Below are positions 59,381-64,000 of a stretch of DNA of 64,000 nt, in pieces. A program made the position numbers and the translations under genes. How positions within the stretch are numbered: position 1 is the stretch's first letter; each line of letters begins with the position of its first letter. Under the pieces are notes generated by a model, which saw nothing but the letters and a program-made list of their open reading frames with translations, did no database searches and had not been told where the DNA came from. The stretch covers positions 5,738,501 to 5,802,500 of the forward strand of contig NZ_CP108494.1 in the NCBI RefSeq assembly GCF_041435435.1, given 5' to 3'. The stretch is from Streptomyces sp. NBC_01241. GTDB lineage: Bacteria > Actinomycetota > Actinomycetes > Streptomycetales > Streptomycetaceae.

Positions 59381-61330
59381 ATGTCCGCCCGCCCACCGCA
59401 GTCCGCGCTCGCACGGGAACCCGGCGAACTGCCCCGCCGACTGCTCACCGTGCTCGTCTGCGCCGCCCTCGAACCGGGGCTGCCCGGAGTCCTGCTCTTC
59501 GATCTGCCGCCGGAGCATCTCGCCGCCGTCACCGATGTGTTCGCCGGACTGGTCCGGATGGCCGGCGGGGATTCGGCAGGCACCCCGGTGCAGCGGTCGA
59601 CGCTCAACGCGGCCACCGTCGACGAGGACCTGTGGTTGCGCCCGCGGATCCGCCGCGGCCCGGAAGGCATCGAGTTCACCGTCGAGCCCGGGCCGTTGAC
59701 CGAGACGGGCACCGGCGCCTCGCTCGTCGTCGTGCCCGACCTCGCCCGGCTGAGCGTTCCCGGCACGCGCGCCGCCGTCCAGCTCCTCGGGGCCGATGTC
59801 GCCACCGTGGAACACACCGGATTCCGCCACCGGTGGCGGCCCCGCACGCGCTGGCTCGCCGTCTGCCGCACCGAGGACGTCGAACAGGTCTCGCCGCACA
59901 TTCTGGACCGCTTCCCGCTCCGCCTCGCCGTCCCCGGTCTGCGGCCCGAACCGGAACCCGACCCCCTTGGTCCGCTCCCCGCCGCATGGGCCGCGGCCCT
60001 GGACCCCCGGGCGCCCCGTCCGCCCATGCCCCTCCACACCGAAGTTCCCCCACGCGTACTGGAGATGCTGGACGCCCGCGACGGCGCCGGGCACCGCAGG
60101 ACGCTCGCCCTCGCCCGCACCGCCCGCGCCCTTGCCCGGCTGGAGGCGGCCGAGGCGGGTCCCGACGCAACCGCCGGTCACAGCTCCGCCCCTCGTCAGG
60201 GATCCGTTCCGCCCCCCGGCCCGCACCACGTCACCGCCCAGCACGTCGACCGCGCCGCCGAACTCATCCGGCTGCGTACCGTGCACCGGCCCGCCATCCC
60301 TCCCGGGCCCGGACCCGCCCCCACCGGCCCGGATCTGCCCGAGCCCCGCCGGGAGGACGTTGAACCCGTGCCCGGCACGACCCAGGACCGGCACGGAGCC
60401 CTCGACACCCCGGTCCACTCCCCCGGAGCCGAAGAGCCCATCGGAGCGGCCACCGCACCGCTGCCGCAGGACCGCATACCGGACGCCACTCCGTACCCGG
60501 AGGACACCGCAGGACCTCGGGCGGAGGGCAGCGAGCTGCGCCACCCGGCCCCACGCCCGGCCGGCGCACCGCGGACCGGGCGGGGACCCGTTGTCGGGGT
60601 GCGGCGTGCCCGTGACCTCTGGGACCTCGCCCCGGTCCGTACGGCGATGGAGGCCGCCAAGAACCGCGCGGTCCGCGAGGGCCGCGACCGGCTGGTCATC
60701 ACTCCGCAGGACCTGCGCGGCTACGTCCGGGCGCCCGAACCCGTTACCCTGCTCACTCTCGTACTCGACCACACCTGCCACCCGGGCTGGGACTGGCACC
60801 CCGCGCTCGAACCGTTCCTGCAATGGGCTTATGTCACCCGGGCCTCCGTCCAGGTCGTGGAGGTCGGCAGCGGGGCAGCCGCGGACGAACTGCGGGCCGA
60901 GTCCTTCGCGGCCCGCTCCACCCGGGACCCGCGGATCGCCGCCGCGCTCGACCGGCCGCCGGGCCGGGCCACCCCGCTGGCCCACGGCCTCGACCGGGCC
61001 GGACGCGCTCTGCGCCACGCCTTCCAGCACCACCGTGCCGGATATGTCGAGGCGCTCCTGGTGGTCGTCACCGACGGGCGCGGCAACGTGCCGCTCGCCG
61101 CGGCACACCGGGGCCGTCGGCCGGGCCACGACCCGGTGGGACGGGCCGGGATCGAGGACGCGCTGGCGGCCGCCGGACGGATCGGCTCGCTGGGACGGAC
61201 CCGGCTGCACTGCGTGGTCGTCGACCCGGGGCGCCGTCCGTACACCGCGCTGCCGGCCGAACTCGCCCACGCGTTGCGCGGCAGCGTGATCGTGGGACGT
61301 CCGGACGACGAGGCGGTGGACCGTGCGTGA
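59381..61330 (+). CDS. ChlD/BchD-like vWA-domain protein
   Basis: A 649-residue protein. The N-terminal part is an inactive AAA-like region (LFDLPPEHLAAVTDVFAGLV, SPHILDRFPLRLAVPGLRP). A Pro-rich acidic linker follows (about 230-400), and the C-terminus is a vWA domain (LLTLVLDHTCHPGWDW, VEALLVVVTDGRGNVPLA). The MIDAS motif DxSxS is degenerate (D-H-T-C-H), so metal binding may be weakened. Layout and neighbour identify it as the D-subunit-like partner of ATPase 2. It overlaps the CHAT gene by eight bases. Confidence 0.88.
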   Translation: MSARPPQSALAREPGELPRRLLTVLVCAALEPGLPGVLLFDLPPEHLAAVTDVFAGLVRMAGGDSAGTPVQRSTLNAATVDEDLWLRPRIRRGPEGIEFTVEPGPLTETGTGASLVVVPDLARLSVPGTRAAVQLLGADVATVEHTGFRHRWRPRTRWLAVCRTEDVEQVSPHILDRFPLRLAVPGLRPEPEPDPLGPLPAAWAAALDPRAPRPPMPLHTEVPPRVLEMLDARDGAGHRRTLALARTARALARLEAAEAGPDATAGHSSAPRQGSVPPPGPHHVTAQHVDRAAELIRLRTVHRPAIPPGPGPAPTGPDLPEPRREDVEPVPGTTQDRHGALDTPVHSPGAEEPIGAATAPLPQDRIPDATPYPEDTAGPRAEGSELRHPAPRPAGAPRTGRGPVVGVRRARDLWDLAPVRTAMEAAKNRAVREGRDRLVITPQDLRGYVRAPEPVTLLTLVLDHTCHPGWDWHPALEPFLQWAYVTRASVQVVEVGSGAAADELRAESFAARSTRDPRIAAALDRPPGRATPLAHGLDRAGRALRHAFQHHRAGYVEALLVVVTDGRGNVPLAAAHRGRRPGHDPVGRAGIEDALAAAGRIGSLGRTRLHCVVVDPGRRPYTALPAELAHALRGSVIVGRPDDEAVDRA

Positions 61331-62642
61331 TGAGCCGCTGCGGGCCATCCGGCGACTCGGCCGAATCGCGGGGCAGGTGCTGCCCGCCCCACGCGCCGTC
61401 GTACCCGAAGGGGCCCGGACCGGACAACCGCAGGGGCTCGGTGTGGAGCCCGTGCACGCGAAAGCGCACCCCTCCACGACGTACGCCCGGGTCAAGGTGA
61501 AGCGTCACCGCACACCGCACGGCGCGCCGGAGGCCTTCGGTTTCGAGGCGTACTGCCCCGGAGTGCCGCCCCTGGAGTACTGCTCGGGCGAGGGGCAGCG
61601 ACGGCCGCAGGCCATCAGCCTCCGCAGTGCCCGCCAGGGCGGTGAGCCGCCGTCCGAACTCCTGCGGTCCATCCGCCGCTGGTCCGGACACCAGCGCCCG
61701 CTGACCGACTGGATCAACCGCTGCCGTGCCGCCCACCGCGACGCCCTCCAGATCGTGTTCCTCGACCAGACAGGCTTCGACCTGCCGTGGGAGGCGCTGA
61801 CCCTGCCGGCCGTAACGGAGACCGGGCTCGCCGGCGGGCTGCTGGGGGCGCTCGTCGACATCGCCCGCTGGCTCGACGTGCGGCACGGACGGGACGACTT
61901 CCCGGCCGACGCGGCCGCTCCCGCGGGTGGCGTCCTCGGGTATTTCCACCACGACATGCGCTCCGACATGACCGTCTTCGAGGGCTACGACCACCGACCG
62001 CACACCGGCATCGTCAGCTTTCTGAACAGTCTCGACGCGCACGACACCGACCGGACCGGACTGGTCTACATGGGCTGCCACGGCACCTTCGCCGATCAGC
62101 TCAGCAAACTGACCCTGGCCGACGTCACCTGGGCCGAGTACAGCGACCAGGAGATGACCCTGCTGCGCAGGGACGGTTCACTGGTCTGTCTCAACGCCTG
62201 CCACTCCGGGGGTTTGCTCGACTACGACGGCGACGGCCGACAGTATCTGCGCGGCTTCACCGAGATCTTCCTCGGCAAGGGGGCGGGCGGCTGCATCGTC
62301 ACCGCCGGAAAGATCGGCGAGGCCGAGGCCGGTGACCTGATCCGTCATCTGGTCGAGGCCGTGACCGCAGATCCCGCCCGCCCGGTGGCCCGCGCACTGC
62401 GCGCCTTCCGTGCCAGGGCGCTCGCCGAATTCGAGGCCGGGGGCGGAAACCCGCTCCAGGCCGGGGGCGGCATCCCGCTCCAGGTCAGGGACGACGGCAC
62501 CTTCGACGCGCGAGGACAGCGCCACGTTCTGCGACTGCTCTACAGCCTGATGTTCCAGTACTACGGCCACCCCCTCAGCACGCTGCACCTCACCGGACCC
62601 CACGAGCACGGCGCACGGGAGCGAGAGGGGGCCTCACCATGA
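61323..62642 (+). CDS. CHAT-domain caspase-like protease
   Basis: A 439-residue protein of the CHAT clade of the caspase superfamily. The catalytic His is in GLVYMGCHGTFADQ (H253) and the Cys in VCLNACHSGGLLD (C293). The N-terminal 140 residues are a less conserved recognition domain ending in the FDLPWEALTLP strand. The C-terminus is helical with a short GGGNPLQAGGGIPLQ repeat. CHAT proteases are typical effectors of bacterial conflict systems. GTG 61323 is the start; the gene overlaps its neighbours on both sides (8 and 4 bases). Confidence 0.88.
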   Translation: MRDEPLRAIRRLGRIAGQVLPAPRAVVPEGARTGQPQGLGVEPVHAKAHPSTTYARVKVKRHRTPHGAPEAFGFEAYCPGVPPLEYCSGEGQRRPQAISLRSARQGGEPPSELLRSIRRWSGHQRPLTDWINRCRAAHRDALQIVFLDQTGFDLPWEALTLPAVTETGLAGGLLGALVDIARWLDVRHGRDDFPADAAAPAGGVLGYFHHDMRSDMTVFEGYDHRPHTGIVSFLNSLDAHDTDRTGLVYMGCHGTFADQLSKLTLADVTWAEYSDQEMTLLRRDGSLVCLNACHSGGLLDYDGDGRQYLRGFTEIFLGKGAGGCIVTAGKIGEAEAGDLIRHLVEAVTADPARPVARALRAFRARALAEFEAGGGNPLQAGGGIPLQVRDDGTFDARGQRHVLRLLYSLMFQYYGHPLSTLHLTGPHEHGAREREGASP

Positions 62643-64000
62643 GCGGTGACGAACAACCTCTGCTGATCGAACCGGTCGTGGGCTGGCTGCGCGAGGTGGA
62701 GCCGGGACTGGTCCACTACGTCAGCGTCGACCTGCGCGGCCCCCTCGACGCCCGCAGCGAGCACGACGGCGAGGCATGGCCCTACGACGAGGAGGAACTG
62801 GCCTTCAGTGTCTCGCTGGACGGTGCTCCGAACTTCGTCTGTGAAGTGCTCGACGACCCCGGCGTCGTACTGCACCGGTTCGGCGGTACGTACGGCCCGG
62901 CGCGGTTCGTCGTCACGGCAGGTGAGGTCACCGGTCCCGCCGTGCTGCGGCTGACCATCTCCAACCAGTGGGGCATGCCGGTCCGCAAGGCCGAACTGCC
63001 CTGCCACATCAGGGAAGCGGCGTCGGAGCCCAAGACGCCCCGAACGGTCGTCGGACGTCTGCCGGGGCTGTCGCCCGAGGCGCGCACGGACACCGCTCGG
63101 CCGTCCGGTGGGTCGGGCGAAGGGGAGGAGGACCGGGCGGCGCCCGCCCATGCCGCGCGGCCGAGCAGGGCGACGGGGCAACTGCGTGCGTTCCTGGAGC
63201 GGCTGACCAACTTTCGTGCGCCGTCGCCGCCGGGCGCGGCCACGGCCGCCCGGCCGTCCGTGCCGCCGGGGCCGGAGCCGACACAGTCAGCGGATGTCGC
63301 GAACCGGTCCGAGGACCGCGCCGAGGCCTCGCCCGACAGATCGCCCGATCCGCAGCCCGGCGCCGGTACCGCGGTCACGATCAGCTTCGCCGGTCCCGAC
63401 CGGGCCTGGGCGGTGTGGATCGCGGACCGTCTGCAGCGTCGCGGAGTGCCGGTGGCACTCCAACGCCGGGAGCCGCCGGGGGAAGCCCTGTCGCCGGAGG
63501 TGCCACCGGTGGAGTTGCTCAGGGACCTGCTCCTGTCGCCCGGCCGCATCCTGTTGCTGCTCAGCGACGCGTACGTGCGGCCCGGCCCGGACAGCCACGA
63601 GCAATGGAGCCGGGCCCTGCTCGAGGTCGTCGCGCCCGCCCCGGACCGGTTCGCGGCGGTCTCCCTCACCACCTCGGCGCTGCCCGCCGCGGCGGCCGTG
63701 CTGTATCCCGTCCACCTGGTAGGCATCGGCGAGGAGGAGGCCGAGCGGCGGCTGCTGACCCGGCTGGACCTGCCCGTCGACGCACCGCCCGAGCGTGCCG
63801 TGGCCGGGCCGCGACCCCGGTATCCGGCTGACATCCCCGAGGTGTGGGGCGGGGTACCGCGCCGCAACACCAGGTTCACCGGACGCGACGAACTGCTGAA
63901 CCGGACACATCAGCTGTTCGTGGACGCCGAGCCGGGACACGGCCGGGTCGCCCTGTACGGGATGTCCGGCGTCGGCAAGACGCAACTGGCCGTCGAGTAC
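62639..64000 (+). CDS. TIR / NB-ARC protein 2 with a novel N-terminal domain, cut by the window edge
   Basis: At least 454 residues, open to the right edge. Residues 1-125 are a beta-rich domain (VEPGLVHYVSVDLRGPLD, PARFVVTAGEVTGPAVLRL) that I do not recognise. A disordered Pro/Ala/Ser linker follows (130-245). Then come the TIR-like domain (VTISFAGPDRAWAVWIADRL, ILLLLSDAYVRPGPDSHEQW) and the NB-ARC start (PEVWGGVPRRNTRFTGRDEL, YGMSGVGKTQLAVEY). From the TIR onward it closely parallels the first FxsT-like protein, so the two are paralogues. Its start overlaps the CHAT stop codon (ATGA). TPR repeats are expected beyond the edge. Confidence 0.88.
   Translation, partial: MSGDEQPLLIEPVVGWLREVEPGLVHYVSVDLRGPLDARSEHDGEAWPYDEEELAFSVSLDGAPNFVCEVLDDPGVVLHRFGGTYGPARFVVTAGEVTGPAVLRLTISNQWGMPVRKAELPCHIREAASEPKTPRTVVGRLPGLSPEARTDTARPSGGSGEGEEDRAAPAHAARPSRATGQLRAFLERLTNFRAPSPPGAATAARPSVPPGPEPTQSADVANRSEDRAEASPDRSPDPQPGAGTAVTISFAGPDRAWAVWIADRLQRRGVPVALQRREPPGEALSPEVPPVELLRDLLLSPGRILLLLSDAYVRPGPDSHEQWSRALLEVVAPAPDRFAAVSLTTSALPAAAAVLYPVHLVGIGEEEAERRLLTRLDLPVDAPPERAVAGPRPRYPADIPEVWGGVPRRNTRFTGRDELLNRTHQLFVDAEPGHGRVALYGMSGVGKTQLAVEY

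Overview
The window is a high-GC actinobacterial chromosome segment, almost certainly Streptomyces. The evidence is very high GC at third codon positions, frequent GTG starts, and a run of Streptomyces hallmark genes: a DasR-boxed nagB, wblE, sigH with its anti-sigma gene, the EshA-type encapsulin, and sodN/sodX. From memory, the order from nagB to the malic enzyme resembles the S. coelicolor region around SCO5236-SCO5261. That comparison was not computed here.

Layout. (1) 1-9.5 kb is core: nagB (cut by the left edge) with a DasR box, a decayed SIS-domain relic, a PdtaS-like histidine kinase, wblE, a lipid kinase, the sigH/anti-sigma pair, a UBP zinc-finger protein, a Na+/H+ antiporter and a PLP-dependent deaminase-like enzyme. 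(2) 9.5-14.5 kb: a truncated amidase, the NO-detoxification pair hmp/nsrR with two likely NsrR sites, then a family 2B encapsulin shell gene (eshA) followed by its probable cargo, a polyprenyl diphosphate synthase, with a strong hairpin between them. (3) 14.7-21.4 kb: small metabolic and regulatory genes, including a DUF1648/GntR operon with an inverted repeat over its ribosome binding site. (4) 21.4-28.1 kb is a decayed accessory stretch: RCC1, kinase, secreted-protein and integrase relics plus a frameshifted subtilisin. (5) 28.1-42.2 kb returns to core-like genes: sodN/sodX, a CGNR protein, a methyltransferase, an amino-acid ABC transporter, malic enzyme, a quinone oxidoreductase, a GH5-type glycosidase, an HTH/Clp-N pair with tandem operators, and a PadR/DUF4097 pair. 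(6) At 42.3-43.8 kb lies a frameshifted TnpB-type (IS200/IS605-like) element.

(7) 44.1-64.0 kb is the most interesting part: a contiguous, all-plus-strand, translationally coupled island. The first module holds a Trypco1 protein, a trypsin-like protease fused to a VMAP-type C-terminal region, a MoxR-type AAA ATPase, and a giant SAV_2336/vWA/repeat protein. The second is a RiPP cassette: an FxSxx-COOH-type precursor ending FTNAF, a radical-SAM/SPASM cyclophane maturase and an HExxH peptide beta-hydroxylase-like protein. The third begins with a TIR/NB-ARC/TPR protein and continues with a second Trypco1 protein, a second MoxR/BchI-type ATPase, a second ChlD-like vWA protein, a CHAT-type caspase-like protease, and a second TIR/NB-ARC protein that runs off the right edge.

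My reading is an inference. Two NTPase-switched protease modules of the VMAP/MoxR/vWA conflict type bracket a cyclophane RiPP factory, with STAND-like sensors alongside. The components belong to known families. The combination, the Asn variant of the precursor core and the functional link between the RiPP and the proteases deserve experimental attention.
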